From positions 930,001 to 994,000 of the forward strand of contig NZ_CP015750.1 of assembly GCF_001742185.1 (NCBI RefSeq): a stretch of DNA of 64,000 bases, written 5' to 3'. Below are positions 9,645-18,669 of the stretch, one piece after another. The stretch is from Pectobacterium wasabiae CFBP 3304. Its GTDB lineage: Bacteria > Pseudomonadota > Gammaproteobacteria > Enterobacterales > Enterobacteriaceae. The translations under genes and the position numbers were made by a program. The notes beneath the pieces are model-generated. The model searched no databases, had not been told where the DNA came from, and was given only the letters and a program-made list of their open reading frames with translations. Within the stretch, counting starts at the first letter, position 1, and every line of letters begins with the position of its first letter.

Positions 9645-10574
9645 ATGAGTCGCTATGATGATATTAACCATTACTTCTATAGTGAAAATAATATTCACAT
9701 GGATACAGAAAGATATTTAATATTATTAACAGACTCCTATGATATGTATTTGGATGATATCCGAGACAACCCCAATGAATTGTACATAACTTCAAAGATT
9801 TTTTTCGAAAGAGTATCTCCCGGACAGATGTATTATTACATGTGGGAGCTGGTTTTTGAAAAAAAAATCAACAACCAAATGTTATGTAATTTCATTGCCT
9901 TTGAATCAATGTATCTATTCATCGAATATACATCACATTCTGGACACATTGATAATTTCAAAGAGACTTTATCTAGACAAGGTTGTGCCCTACTTGCGTT
10001 CATCTCTTGTCATAAAAATGATATTACAGCATATTGCAGTCCTTTTATTTTTGATAAATTAAAAAACAAAAACAATATACATAAAGATGATTCAGCTATT
10101 CAGAAACTAGGTATATTAGCGATTGAAATGCTTGCAAGTGAGCATAACCAGACCATCGATTGGGATTCTATGGGAATTCCTTTTGACCATTTTTATCGCG
10201 ATTTTGTTAAGGAAGTTTTATATTCAACAGATGAAAAGGTATTAACAGATTGGCTCAACGCACTTTGTGATAATCATTTAAAGTGGTCCGCTCGTTCTGA
10301 GCTTATTGAGAATGAATCGCCGCTTTTGGGCTATGAAATATCAGAAGACTATCAACTCCTATGGCCATTTGAATACCAGGCTGTGAAGAACTTTCGTGCT
10401 AAACATGGGTTAAGCACCCCTGAGATTGATCATCCGTTACTCAATACGCCAATGGCAATCGATCACCATCCCGATTTTAGCCAATGGCAAGCCCCGGAAT
10501 GGTTTTATCCATTACTCGATAAACTGATTGCTATTAATCCGAAAATCACCTTTGTCAGGGATCTTTTCAAATAA
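9645..10574 (+). CDS. Array paralogue 1, putative immunity protein
   Basis: A 309-residue, tyrosine-rich, acidic, probably cytoplasmic protein beginning MSRYDDINHYFYSENN. It has no signal peptide and no membrane helices. The N-terminal half (about residues 1-155) is clearly diverged from copies 2 and 3, while from KLGILAIEMLASEHNQTIDW onward it is nearly identical to them. The C-terminal block contains LLWPFEYQAVKNF, STPEIDHPLLNTPMA and the end FVRDLFK. The family was not named with confidence. Two-part proteins of this size, with shared ends and variable fronts in tandem after toxin fragments, fit orphan immunity genes, which is an inference. The start has the ribosome binding site GGGAG at 9631. 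Confidence 0.6.
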   Translation: MSRYDDINHYFYSENNIHMDTERYLILLTDSYDMYLDDIRDNPNELYITSKIFFERVSPGQMYYYMWELVFEKKINNQMLCNFIAFESMYLFIEYTSHSGHIDNFKETLSRQGCALLAFISCHKNDITAYCSPFIFDKLKNKNNIHKDDSAIQKLGILAIEMLASEHNQTIDWDSMGIPFDHFYRDFVKEVLYSTDEKVLTDWLNALCDNHLKWSARSELIENESPLLGYEISEDYQLLWPFEYQAVKNFRAKHGLSTPEIDHPLLNTPMAIDHHPDFSQWQAPEWFYPLLDKLIAINPKITFVRDLFK

Positions 10575-10605
10575 TAAATCCAGCCAACTCTGAAGGACTT
10601 AAAAA

Positions 10606-10707
10606 ATGACGTTGCGGTTTGAAAATCAGAGTGTTGTTAAAGAACTTTTCGGGGTTGATATTTCACATCATTCACAAGTTCGAAGCAATAAAGGTAATTT
10701 TAAATGA
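10606..10707 (+). CDS. 33-residue ORF coupled to array gene 2
   Basis: An ATG at 10606 follows AAGGACTT, a plausible ribosome binding site, and opens a frame starting MTLRFENQSVVKELFGVD and ending SNKGNFK. Its TGA overlaps the start of array gene 2 as ATGA (10704-10707). The same ORF precedes array gene 3, and a diverged form ends just before array gene 1. It is either the last piece of a lost toxin gene or a retained leader that couples translation. The near-identical second copy shows that it travels with the module. Confidence 0.45.
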   Translation: MTLRFENQSVVKELFGVDISHHSQVRSNKGNFK

Positions 10708-11645
10708 GCCAGAGATTCGATGACATCAGAGATTATTTCTACAGTAGAAACAGCTCCGACATGGATACTGAAAGGTATGTTAATTTAACAAATGAAGAAG
10801 GTGATGTATATTTGGAAAAATTAAATAAAATAGAAAACTCACCTGAGAAGACATTCATAACATCAAATAGTCTCTTTGAAACCATAGCCCCTAGCCATGC
10901 ATACTACTATTCATGGAGTATTATTTTTAATAAAAAAATAGCCAACCAATACTTATGTAATTACATTGTCTTTGAAGCCATGTCTCTTTTTAGTGACTAT
11001 GGTTCGTATGAAGATCACACCGAATATTTTTATATCCCCATAAATAAGCAAGGTTTGGCATTACTTTATTTTATGGCTTGCCACCAGTTTGATTTATCTG
11101 AACGCTGCTATCCATTTATAGTTGATGGTTTAAAAAGTACAATTATAGATGATTTTAAGGATCTAGAAGTACAAAAGTTAGGCATATTAGCGATTGAAAT
11201 GCTTGCAAGTGAGAATAATCAAACCATCGATTGGGATTCTATGGGAATTCCTTTTGACCATTTTTATCGCGATTTTGTTAAGGAAGCTTTATACTCAAAA
11301 GATGAAAAGGTATTAATAGATTGGCTCAACGCACTTTGTGATAATCATTTAAAATGGTCAGCTCGTTCTGAGCTTGTTGAGAATGAATCGCCGCTTTTGG
11401 GCTATGAAATATCAGAAGACTATCAGCTCCTATGGCCATTTGAATACCAGGCTGTGAAGAACTTTCGCGCTAAACATGGGTTAAGCACCCCAGAGATTGA
11501 TCATCCGTTACTCAAAACGCCAATGGCAATCGATCATCGTCCCGATTTTAGCCAATGGCAAGCCCCGGAATGGTTTTATCCATTACTCGATAAACTTATT
11601 GCTATTAATCCGAAAATCTCCTTTGTCAGGGATCTTTTCAAATAA
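10704..11645 (+). CDS. Array paralogue 2, putative immunity protein
   Basis: A 313-residue protein beginning MSQRFDDIRDYFYSRNSS. It is about 90% or more identical to copy 3 over its whole length and shares its C-terminal half with copy 1. No signal peptide or membrane segment is seen. The ATG overlaps the stop of the 33-residue ORF by ATGA, so the two should be translated together. Synonymous and non-synonymous differences from copy 3 are scattered, mostly in the first 150 codons, which points to an older duplication with gene conversion at the 3' end. The function is unknown; an immunity role is inferred from the module structure. Confidence 0.6.
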   Translation: MSQRFDDIRDYFYSRNSSDMDTERYVNLTNEEGDVYLEKLNKIENSPEKTFITSNSLFETIAPSHAYYYSWSIIFNKKIANQYLCNYIVFEAMSLFSDYGSYEDHTEYFYIPINKQGLALLYFMACHQFDLSERCYPFIVDGLKSTIIDDFKDLEVQKLGILAIEMLASENNQTIDWDSMGIPFDHFYRDFVKEALYSKDEKVLIDWLNALCDNHLKWSARSELVENESPLLGYEISEDYQLLWPFEYQAVKNFRAKHGLSTPEIDHPLLKTPMAIDHRPDFSQWQAPEWFYPLLDKLIAINPKISFVRDLFK

Positions 11646-11676
11646 TAAATCCAGCCAACTCTGAAGGACTTAAAAA

Positions 11677-11775
11677 ATGACGTTGCGGTTTGAAAATCAG
11701 AGTGTTGTTAAAGAACTTTTCGGAGTTGACATTTCACATCGCCCACAATTTTTAAGTAATAAAGGTAATTTTTAA
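11677..11775 (+). CDS. 32-residue ORF coupled to array gene 3
   Basis: The first 22 codons match the ORF before array gene 2, apart from silent changes. The end then differs (SHRPQFLSNKGNF). The TAA overlaps the next ATG as TAATG at 11773-11777. The ribosome binding site AAGGACTT is the same. Conservation at the protein level beside a diverged tail suggests either recent coding constraint or recent duplication. Confidence 0.45.
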   Translation: MTLRFENQSVVKELFGVDISHRPQFLSNKGNF

Positions 11776-12716
11776 TGAGCCAGAGATTCAATGAAATCAG
11801 AGATTATTTCCACAGTAGAAATAATTCCAACATGGATATCGAAAGATATGTTAATTTAACAAATGAAGAAGGTGATGTATATTTAGAAAAATTAAATAAA
11901 ATAGGAAACTCACCCGATAAGACATTCATAACATCAAATAGCCTCTTTGAAACCATAGCTCCTAGTCATGCATACTACTATTCATGGAATATTATTTTTA
12001 ATAAAAAAATAGCCAACCAATACTTATGTAATTACATTGTTTTTGAAGCCATGTCTCTTTTTAGCGACTATGGTTCGCATGAAGACCACACCGAATATTT
12101 TTATATCCCCATACATAAACAAGGTTCGGCATTGCTTTATTTTATGGCTTGCCACCAGTTTGATTTATCTGAACGCTGCTATCCATTTATAGTTGATGGT
12201 TTAAAAAGTACAATTATAGATGACTTTAAGGATCTAGAAATACAAAAACTAGGTATATTAGCGATTGAAATGCTTGCAAGTGAACATAACCAGACCATCG
12301 ATTGGGATTCTATGGAAATTCCTTTTGATCGCTTTTATCGCGATTTCGTTAAGGAAGTTTTATATTCAACAGATGAAAAGGTATTAACAGATTGGCTCAA
12401 CGCACTTTGTGATAATCATTTAAAGTGGTCCGCTCGTTCTGAGCTTATTGAGAATGAATCGCCGCTTTTGGGCTATGAAATATCAGAAGACTATCAACTC
12501 CTATGGCCATTTGAATACCAGGCTGTGAAGAACTTTCGTGCTAAACATGGGTTAAGCACCCCTGAGATTGATCATCCGTTACTCAATACGCCAATGGCAA
12601 TCGATCACCGTCCCGACTTTAGCCAATGGCAAGCCCCGGAATGGTTTTATCCATTACTCGATAAACTGATTACTATTAATCCGAAAATATCCTTTGTCAG
12701 AGATCTCTTCAAATAA
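11775..12716 (+). CDS. Array paralogue 3, putative immunity protein
   Basis: A 313-residue protein beginning MSQRFNEIRDYFHSRNNS, the closest relative of copy 2. From about residue 165 it instead follows copy 1 in several places (STDEKVLTDW, SELIENESPLL), so it looks like a mosaic of copies 1 and 2. This indicates recombination between array members. Its start overlaps the stop of the 32-residue ORF. No signal peptide or membrane helix is present. The family was not named, and the role is inferred as for the other copies. Confidence 0.6.
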   Translation: MSQRFNEIRDYFHSRNNSNMDIERYVNLTNEEGDVYLEKLNKIGNSPDKTFITSNSLFETIAPSHAYYYSWNIIFNKKIANQYLCNYIVFEAMSLFSDYGSHEDHTEYFYIPIHKQGSALLYFMACHQFDLSERCYPFIVDGLKSTIIDDFKDLEIQKLGILAIEMLASEHNQTIDWDSMEIPFDRFYRDFVKEVLYSTDEKVLTDWLNALCDNHLKWSARSELIENESPLLGYEISEDYQLLWPFEYQAVKNFRAKHGLSTPEIDHPLLNTPMAIDHRPDFSQWQAPEWFYPLLDKLITINPKISFVRDLFK

Positions 12717-12766
12717 CGAGTTTCCAGTCATAGAAAACATAGGGAGTAATATGAATCGAGAAGCGA

Positions 12767-13012
12767 ATGATGGCAACCAACGTTAATATATCGTGCATTA
12801 ACCGCAGAGTGGTGAGAGCCACTATCAAAGTGGTCAATACAGCGCCGCCTTCCCCGCATTTTTGGGACTTCTTTGAAGTCAAAATCATGGCTATGGATAC
12901 TAAAGGTCTGACACCATTGGAACAAGATGAGGGGAATCTGTCAGAAATTAAGAAGGACGGAATTGCTATAATAAAACATGCACAAATTTCTAATTGTAGG
13001 AGTTTTCAGTAA
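12767..13012 (+). CDS. 81-residue ORF overlapping array gene 4 start
   Basis: The frame starts MMATNVNISCINRRVV and ends IIKHAQISNCRSFQ; its TAA overlaps the ATG of array gene 4 (TAATG at 13010-13014). It occupies the place taken by the short ORFs before copies 2 and 3 but has a different sequence. No good ribosome binding site lies before 12767. The last 40 codons (from MAMDTKGLTPLEQDE) look more protein-like than the first half. It may be the tail of a different lost toxin. Coding status is doubtful. Confidence 0.35.
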   Translation: MMATNVNISCINRRVVRATIKVVNTAPPSPHFWDFFEVKIMAMDTKGLTPLEQDEGNLSEIKKDGIAIIKHAQISNCRSFQ

Positions 13013-13935
13013 TGAAGACATTCAAAGACACTCAGAATTATTATAATGAAAACAATAGTTCACTTGACCCTAATGAATATTTATCATCATTAAAAGATTT
13101 TGACAGATTCATTCTTGAGCCTACAGATACACCAACGGATGCATTTGTAAATTCAATGGCATTTTTTGATATAGTGTCGCCGCGATATGCTTTTTATTAT
13201 GCGTGGTTAATAAATTTTAAAGAGAGAATAGATAATCAATATTTATGTGACTCAATTGCATATTATGCCATGTCACTTTTTAGTGATTACGGTTCACATA
13301 GCAAACATGTTGAGTATTTTGATAATCCATTATTTAAACAAGGGATTGGGCTACTTACCTTCATGGCATGTGAAAAATTTGAAGTAGTTAATAATTGTTA
13401 TCCGTTTATCATTGATGGATTGAATACAATGCCAGCAGGTGATTTAGGAGAAATCCCTCCCCAACGTTTAGCGGTTCTTGCAGTTGAGATGTTAGCAAGC
13501 GAGCGTGATCAAGTCATCGACTGGGATTCAATGACAATACCCTTCGATCACTTTTATAGAGATTTTGTCAGAGAGGCTTTATATTCAAAAAATGAAAATT
13601 TAGTTAAAGAATGGTTGGTTGCATTATGCGATAACCACGTGCACTGGAGTGCAAGACCTACTCTTGTTGAAGAAGAGGTTGACTATATGGGATATGAAAT
13701 TGAGGAACCACATTTACTCCTATGGCCATTTGAATACCAGGCTGTGAAGAATTTCCGTGCTAAACATGGGTTAAGTACCCCAGAGATTGATCATCCGTTA
13801 CTCAATACGCCAATGGCAATCGATCACCGTCCCGACTTTAGCCAATGGCAAGCGCCGAAATGGTTTTATCCATTACTTGATAAACTGATTGCTATTAATC
13901 CGAAAATATCCTTTGTCAGGGATCTCTTCAAATAA
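13012..13935 (+). CDS. Array paralogue 4, putative immunity protein
   Basis: A 307-residue protein beginning MKTFKDTQNYYNENNSS. It is the most divergent member over residues 1-233, with the same overall pattern (ASERDQVIDWDSMTIPFDHF, ALCDNH). From LLLWPFEYQAVKNF at about 13716 it becomes almost identical in nucleotide sequence to copy 3. The sharp change marks a recombination point, so the array exchanges 5' parts against a constant 3' end. The ribosome binding site is AGGAG at 12997-13001. The stop is followed by a repeat of the sequence found after copy 3. The function is unknown; an immunity role is inferred. Confidence 0.6.
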   Translation: MKTFKDTQNYYNENNSSLDPNEYLSSLKDFDRFILEPTDTPTDAFVNSMAFFDIVSPRYAFYYAWLINFKERIDNQYLCDSIAYYAMSLFSDYGSHSKHVEYFDNPLFKQGIGLLTFMACEKFEVVNNCYPFIIDGLNTMPAGDLGEIPPQRLAVLAVEMLASERDQVIDWDSMTIPFDHFYRDFVREALYSKNENLVKEWLVALCDNHVHWSARPTLVEEEVDYMGYEIEEPHLLLWPFEYQAVKNFRAKHGLSTPEIDHPLLNTPMAIDHRPDFSQWQAPKWFYPLLDKLIAINPKISFVRDLFK

Positions 13936-14407
13936 TAAATCCTCAGTCATAGGGAACATAGAGGTGATATGAGGCTGACTGAATAAATTTATGAAAGCAT
14001 TACCGTTACCGCCGGGCCGACTTTGTTCATACAGCTATTGAATATTTGCATGACAATTTCTAACCTTTAATGACCTACAGGAATATTCCTGAATCTAAAT
14101 AATCCTGCATAATACCGCTACACTCGATGGAAGGTTTGTAGCACAAGGTGTTAGAGGTTTCTCACCATTAAATGCCCGTCTGGTAAGGCTTAACCATCAC
14201 GCGTGATGATTTGCAAAGTAATTACTGTATATTCAACCAGCAACCTACTATTTCACAAAGCTATATAGTCTGGAATAAGCTATCAGCCAAAACTATGAGA
14301 GGGTTGATGAAATTAGGCGGGACAACGAGAGATTGCAATACATCAACAAAAACAAATAAAATCAATTAAATATACAATGGCATGTTAATTAAATCAGATA
14401 GAGAAAA
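13936..14407. other. AT-rich gap between the array and rluA
   Basis: The first 45 bases repeat the sequence after array gene 3 (near 12720). The remainder shows short pieces without a continuous reading frame. It probably contains decayed accessory DNA and the promoter of rluA. No gene is supported. Confidence 0.45.
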
Positions 14408-15034
14408 GTGTATATGGTAGTAATTTATCAAGATCAGCACATCATGGTGGTGAATAAGCCCAGCGGGCTGCTGTCGGTTCCCGGCCGTGCGCCAGAAAAC
14501 AAAGACAGCGTCATGAGCCGTATTCAGGCTGACTACCCCACGGCCGAATCTGTTCATCGTCTGGATATGGCAACCAGCGGCGTGATTGCCGTTGCACTCA
14601 CAAAAGCTGCCGAGCGCGAATTAAAGCGCCAGTTTCGCGAGCGTGAACCTAAGAAATGCTACCTTGCCCGCGTCTGGGGACATATGGCGCAGGATGAAGG
14701 CGTTATCGATCTGCCACTGATCTGCGACTGGCCGAACCGCCCGAAACAGAAAGTCTGCTTTGAAACAGGAAAATCAGCACAGACGGAGTATCAGGTACTC
14801 TCGCGTGACGATGACGGTACGACACGCGTCAAGCTGATGCCGATTACCGGTCGTTCTCATCAACTGCGCGTCCACCTGCTCGCACTCGGCCACCCTATCC
14901 TCGGCGATGGCTTTTACGCACATCCCGATGCCAAAGCGATGGCCCCCCGCCTTTTACTGCATGCACAAGAGTTAGCGATCACACACCCAGCGTTCAATAC
15001 CCCGATGCACTTTCGTTGTGAGGCGGATTTCTGA
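14408..15034 (+). CDS. rluA: Dual-specificity pseudouridine synthase RluA
   Basis: The enzyme makes pseudouridine at position 746 of 23S rRNA and 32 of several tRNAs. The catalytic motif is HRLDMATSGV, followed by the conserved ITGRSHQLRVHLLALGHPIL. The protein is about 208 residues, against 219 in E. coli: the usual first 11 or so residues are absent and the frame opens with GTG TAT ATG just after AT-rich accessory DNA. Start candidates are the GTG at 14408 and the ATG at 14414. The catalytic part is complete. The loss of the original 5' end probably dates from the insertion of the upstream array. Confidence 0.95.
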   Translation: MYMVVIYQDQHIMVVNKPSGLLSVPGRAPENKDSVMSRIQADYPTAESVHRLDMATSGVIAVALTKAAERELKRQFREREPKKCYLARVWGHMAQDEGVIDLPLICDWPNRPKQKVCFETGKSAQTEYQVLSRDDDGTTRVKLMPITGRSHQLRVHLLALGHPILGDGFYAHPDAKAMAPRLLLHAQELAITHPAFNTPMHFRCEADF

Positions 15035-15129
15035 GGCAAACGCGCTAGCGGAATTTCCACATTATATTCAGCATGAACGGTTAAGAGATAAAGCATAAGA
15101 GAAGTGAGAAAGAAGAGGAAGGATGCGGA

Positions 15130-16020
15130 TTATTTTGCCCGATTCGCACCTTTTAACAGTTCATAGGCGGCTTGAATATCCTGCGCTTTGCGTTTGGCCA
15201 TCTCCATCATTCTCGGTGAAAGCTTCTTCGCGACCAGCTTATCGGGATGATGTTCGCTCATGAGTTTACGGTAAGCGCGTTTAATCGTTGCGGCATCATC
15301 GCTGCTGCGCACCCCCAAAGTACGGCAGGCACTTTCAACCGTTGGCCCACACGGCACCGACGCTGGGCGTTGACCACCATAAGAGTGTCCGTTGGAATAA
15401 CCGCCATTGGAATAACTACTGCTGCGCCGCTGATGTGATTTGCCATTCTGTCGTGACTGGTTTTGCCGAGACTGCTGCCCCGTGGGGCTTTCCATATTCC
15501 GCAAAAAGAACTCAAACTGCTCACGCGTCACGCCCAGTTCATCCGCAATAACATACAGCACACGGCGCTCATTTGGGTGTAGAACACCATCGACAAACGC
15601 GACCTGAAGCTGAATTTCCAGAAACATCTTAATTAAATCAAAACGCCCCAGACAGGCATCACGCAGCTTGCGCAATCTTATTCGCAAAGGGAAATGGCCA
15701 GCTTTTCCCTCGCGGAAAGCCCGTTGGGCAGCAGTTCTAGCCTCACCAAACAGCTCAAGGCGATCCATCATTTTGGTCGCGATCTTGATGTCAGCTTCCG
15801 TCACCCGGCCTTTGGATTTGGTCAGATGCCCCATCGCCTGAAAGGTCGTGAGAAAGAACAGTGACTGACGGGTAGACTGAGCGGAGAAATAATCACGGCG
15901 ACGCGATGCCTGGACTCTGTCAATCCAATGCCCCATCAGTAAACCCATGATCACTCCCCAGATGCCAACGCTTGAGGCAATTCCCAGCGCCAACCCCAGC
16001 AACTTTCCCCAATACCGCAT
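15130..16020 (-). CDS. djlA: Membrane-anchored co-chaperone DjlA
   Basis: A 296-residue protein (271 in E. coli) that stimulates DnaK and affects the Rcs envelope stress pathway. A single N-terminal membrane segment ([21 protein letters not shown]) is followed by a TerB-like helical domain. Then comes a Ser/Asn/Gly-rich linker (about residues 180-220), longer than in E. coli, and a C-terminal J domain with the HPD motif (SEHHPDKLV). It is transcribed away from lptD, as in other enterobacteria. Confidence 0.96.
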   Translation of the reverse strand: MRYWGKLLGLALGIASSVGIWGVIMGLLMGHWIDRVQASRRRDYFSAQSTRQSLFFLTTFQAMGHLTKSKGRVTEADIKIATKMMDRLELFGEARTAAQRAFREGKAGHFPLRIRLRKLRDACLGRFDLIKMFLEIQLQVAFVDGVLHPNERRVLYVIADELGVTREQFEFFLRNMESPTGQQSRQNQSRQNGKSHQRRSSSYSNGGYSNGHSYGGQRPASVPCGPTVESACRTLGVRSSDDAATIKRAYRKLMSEHHPDKLVAKKLSPRMMEMAKRKAQDIQAAYELLKGANRAK

Positions 16021-16207
16021 ATACTCCTCAAATCCTCATGCCGTCAGCCAAAAATTGCTTTATCATACCTGTCATTTATCTTTGCACCTAACGGCGGTGC
16101 GTATATAAGCGGTGGGGATTTAACACTGGCGCAACGCTAACGAGTGATATAGTCTCTGACCGTTTGCCGACATGATGCCCCTGATGACGGAACACCCGAT
16201 AACACGT

Positions 16208-18577
16208 ATGAAAAAAAGTTTCCCAACTCTGCTGGCCACTCTGGTTTGGTCGGCGCTTTACAGCCAGCACGCGCTGGCCGATCTCGCTGAACAGTGCATG
16301 CTGGGTGTACCCACGTACAACAGGCCGCTGGTAACAGGCGATCCCAATCAGTTGCCGGTCAATATTCAGGCCGACAAAACCGAAGCCAATTATCCCGACA
16401 ACGCCAAATTCATCGGCAATGTTAACATCCAGCAGGGCAACAGCATCATGACTGCCGAGCAGGTGGAGTTGAACCAACTGGATCCGGCAACGCAGGGCAG
16501 CACACCTACGCGCACCATTACCGCGACGGGGAATGTCCACTACGACGACAATCAGGTCATCCTCAAAGGCCCTAAAGCCTGGGCCAACCTGAATACCAAA
16601 GATACTGACGTCTATGAAGGCGACTATCAGATGGTGGGCCGTCAAGGGCGTGGTTCCGCCGACAAAATGAAAATGCGTGACAGCAATCGCTACACCATTC
16701 TGGAAAACGGCTCCTTCACTTCCTGCCTGCCGGGAGATAATAGCTGGAGTGTCGTCGGTTCGGAAGTAATTCAAGACAGAGAAGAACAGGTTGCTGAAAT
16801 CTGGAACGCGCGTTTCAAGATTGGTGGCGTACCTGTGTTCTACAGTCCGTATTTACAGCTTCCTATCGGTGATAAACGACGCTCTGGCTTCCTGATCCCT
16901 AATGCAAAATATGGTAGCAGCAATGGCTTTGAACTGCTGACACCCTATTACTGGAATATCGCCCCTAATTTTGACGCCACCATCACTCCGCATCTGCAAA
17001 CCAAACGCGGCGTACAGTGGCAGAACGAATTCCGCTATTTGGCCACGCCGGGCCTCGGTGTTATTCAGTTCGACTGGCTCCCCAGCGACCGTGAATACGC
17101 CAAAAACGCACCGCAGGACGATAATGATACCCGCTGGCTGCTCCACTGGGGCCACAGCGGCGTGATGGATCAGGTGTGGCGTTTTAACGCGGACTATACA
17201 AAAGTCAGCGACGATCGCTACTTTACCGATCTGGATTCGCATTACGGTTCAACTACTGACGGCTACGTCACCCAAAAACTCAGTGCAGGTTATGCGAACC
17301 AAAACTGGAACACCACACTGTCCACCAAACAGTTCCAGGTCTTTTCCAATGCGACCAGCCGTGATGTCTACCGCGCAGAACCACAGCTTGATATCAATTA
17401 CTACCAGAATGATATCGGCCCGGTTGATATGCACCTTTACGGTCAGGCGGTAAAATTTACCAACGTCAACGACAACCGGCCAGAAGCCACGCGTCTGCAC
17501 GTTGAGCCAACGCTAAATCTCCCGCTGGCAAACCGCTGGGCCAGCCTGAATACCGAAGCTAAGCTATTAGCGACGCACTACCAGCAGGATAATCTGGAGC
17601 GTTACCGCACTTCCTCGACGCCAAACATTGACCAAAGTACAAAAGATGCACTGAAAGACTCGGTGAATCGGGTGATGCCGCAATATAAAGTCGATGGCAA
17701 GATGGTCTTTGAACGCGAAATGGACTGGTCGCAGGCTTATACCCAGACGCTGGAACCTCGTGCGCAATATCTGTACGTGCCTTATCGCGATCAGAGCAGT
17801 ATCCATAGCTATGACTCCACGCTCATGCAGACTGACTATTCCGGCCTGTTCCGCGATCGCAGCTACAGCGGTCTGGATCGTATCGCGTCCGCGAATCAGC
17901 TTGTGACCGGTGTCACCACGCGAATTTATGATGATGCGTTGGTTGAACGTTTTAACGCTTCTATTGGTCAAATCTATTACTTCGATCGCCCACGTACCGG
18001 TGACCGCAATACGTCACTCGATAAAAGTGGTAACAATGGTAGCCAGGTGTGGGCAGGTGACTCCTTCCTGAAAATCGATGACAACTGGGGTGTTCGCGGT
18101 GGTCTGCAATATGACAATCGCCTGAACGAAGTTGCGCTGGGCGATGCCGTGTTAGAATACCGTCGCGATGCGGAACGTCTGGTACAGTTAAACTACCGTT
18201 ATGCTAGCCCTGAATATATTCGCGACATGATCCCTAATGTCACGAACCCTGGCTTCCAGCAAGGTATCTCACAGGTTGGTGTCACCGCGAGTTGGCCGAT
18301 CGTCGAACGCTGGGCGGTTGTGGGTGCCTATTATTACGACACCAAGGCTAATCAGCCAGCAAACCAGCTTATTGGCTTACAGTACAACACCTGCTGCTGG
18401 GCTGTGAGCGTCGGTTATGAACGTAAAATTACCGACTGGAATAGCGCCAGCCGCAACAGCGAATACGACAACAAAGTGTCATTTAATATTGAATTACGTG
18501 GTTTAAGCAGTAATTACGGCTTGGGTTCTGACAAAATGCTGCGCTCGGGTATTTTGCCTTACCAGCGTGCATTCTGA
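16208..18577 (+). CDS. lptD: LPS assembly outer membrane protein LptD
   Basis: LptD with LptE inserts lipopolysaccharide into the outer leaflet of the outer membrane. I chose the ATG at 16208, which gives [20 protein letters not shown] and a signal peptide ending HALA before DLAEQCMLG, matching E. coli; an ATG at 16172 is in frame upstream. The mature protein is about 765 residues. It has an N-terminal LptA-like jelly roll ([20 protein letters not shown]) and then the beta-barrel. All four Cys of the two disulfides are present (EQCML, TSCLP, NTCCW). It heads the lptD-surA-pdxA-rsmA-apaG-apaH unit. Confidence 0.97.
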   Translation: MKKSFPTLLATLVWSALYSQHALADLAEQCMLGVPTYNRPLVTGDPNQLPVNIQADKTEANYPDNAKFIGNVNIQQGNSIMTAEQVELNQLDPATQGSTPTRTITATGNVHYDDNQVILKGPKAWANLNTKDTDVYEGDYQMVGRQGRGSADKMKMRDSNRYTILENGSFTSCLPGDNSWSVVGSEVIQDREEQVAEIWNARFKIGGVPVFYSPYLQLPIGDKRRSGFLIPNAKYGSSNGFELLTPYYWNIAPNFDATITPHLQTKRGVQWQNEFRYLATPGLGVIQFDWLPSDREYAKNAPQDDNDTRWLLHWGHSGVMDQVWRFNADYTKVSDDRYFTDLDSHYGSTTDGYVTQKLSAGYANQNWNTTLSTKQFQVFSNATSRDVYRAEPQLDINYYQNDIGPVDMHLYGQAVKFTNVNDNRPEATRLHVEPTLNLPLANRWASLNTEAKLLATHYQQDNLERYRTSSTPNIDQSTKDALKDSVNRVMPQYKVDGKMVFEREMDWSQAYTQTLEPRAQYLYVPYRDQSSIHSYDSTLMQTDYSGLFRDRSYSGLDRIASANQLVTGVTTRIYDDALVERFNASIGQIYYFDRPRTGDRNTSLDKSGNNGSQVWAGDSFLKIDDNWGVRGGLQYDNRLNEVALGDAVLEYRRDAERLVQLNYRYASPEYIRDMIPNVTNPGFQQGISQVGVTASWPIVERWAVVGAYYYDTKANQPANQLIGLQYNTCCWAVSVGYERKITDWNSASRNSEYDNKVSFNIELRGLSSNYGLGSDKMLRSGILPYQRAF

Positions 18578-18669
18578 TGTCATGCAGAGTGCTTAGCAGT
18601 AGCAAACAGGCTGTCTCACTGAAACGTTGGAACTTTAACCCGCCTTGCGGATGAAATAATGGGAAAGGT

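Larger units (their letters stand above)
9645..13935 (+). repeat. Tandem array of four paralogous genes
   Basis: Four genes start at 9645, 10704, 11775 and 13012. Copies 1-3 repeat with periods of 1059 and 1071 nt. The last 230 or so nucleotides of each gene are almost identical in all four, from the codons for LLWPFEYQAVKNF to the stop. Copies 2 and 3 are close along their full length, copy 1 differs in its first half, and copy 4 differs up to about 13715. The spacers after copies 1 and 2 are also nearly identical. The sequence TCAGTCATAG-like plus a following GGAGTAATATGA-like stretch recurs after copies 3 and 4 (near 12725 and 13943). Confidence 0.85.

Noticed and set aside
16088..16774. 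Minus-strand frame of 228 codons opposite lptD
   Set aside because: Shadow of the conserved lptD frame and of its upstream region, without homology.
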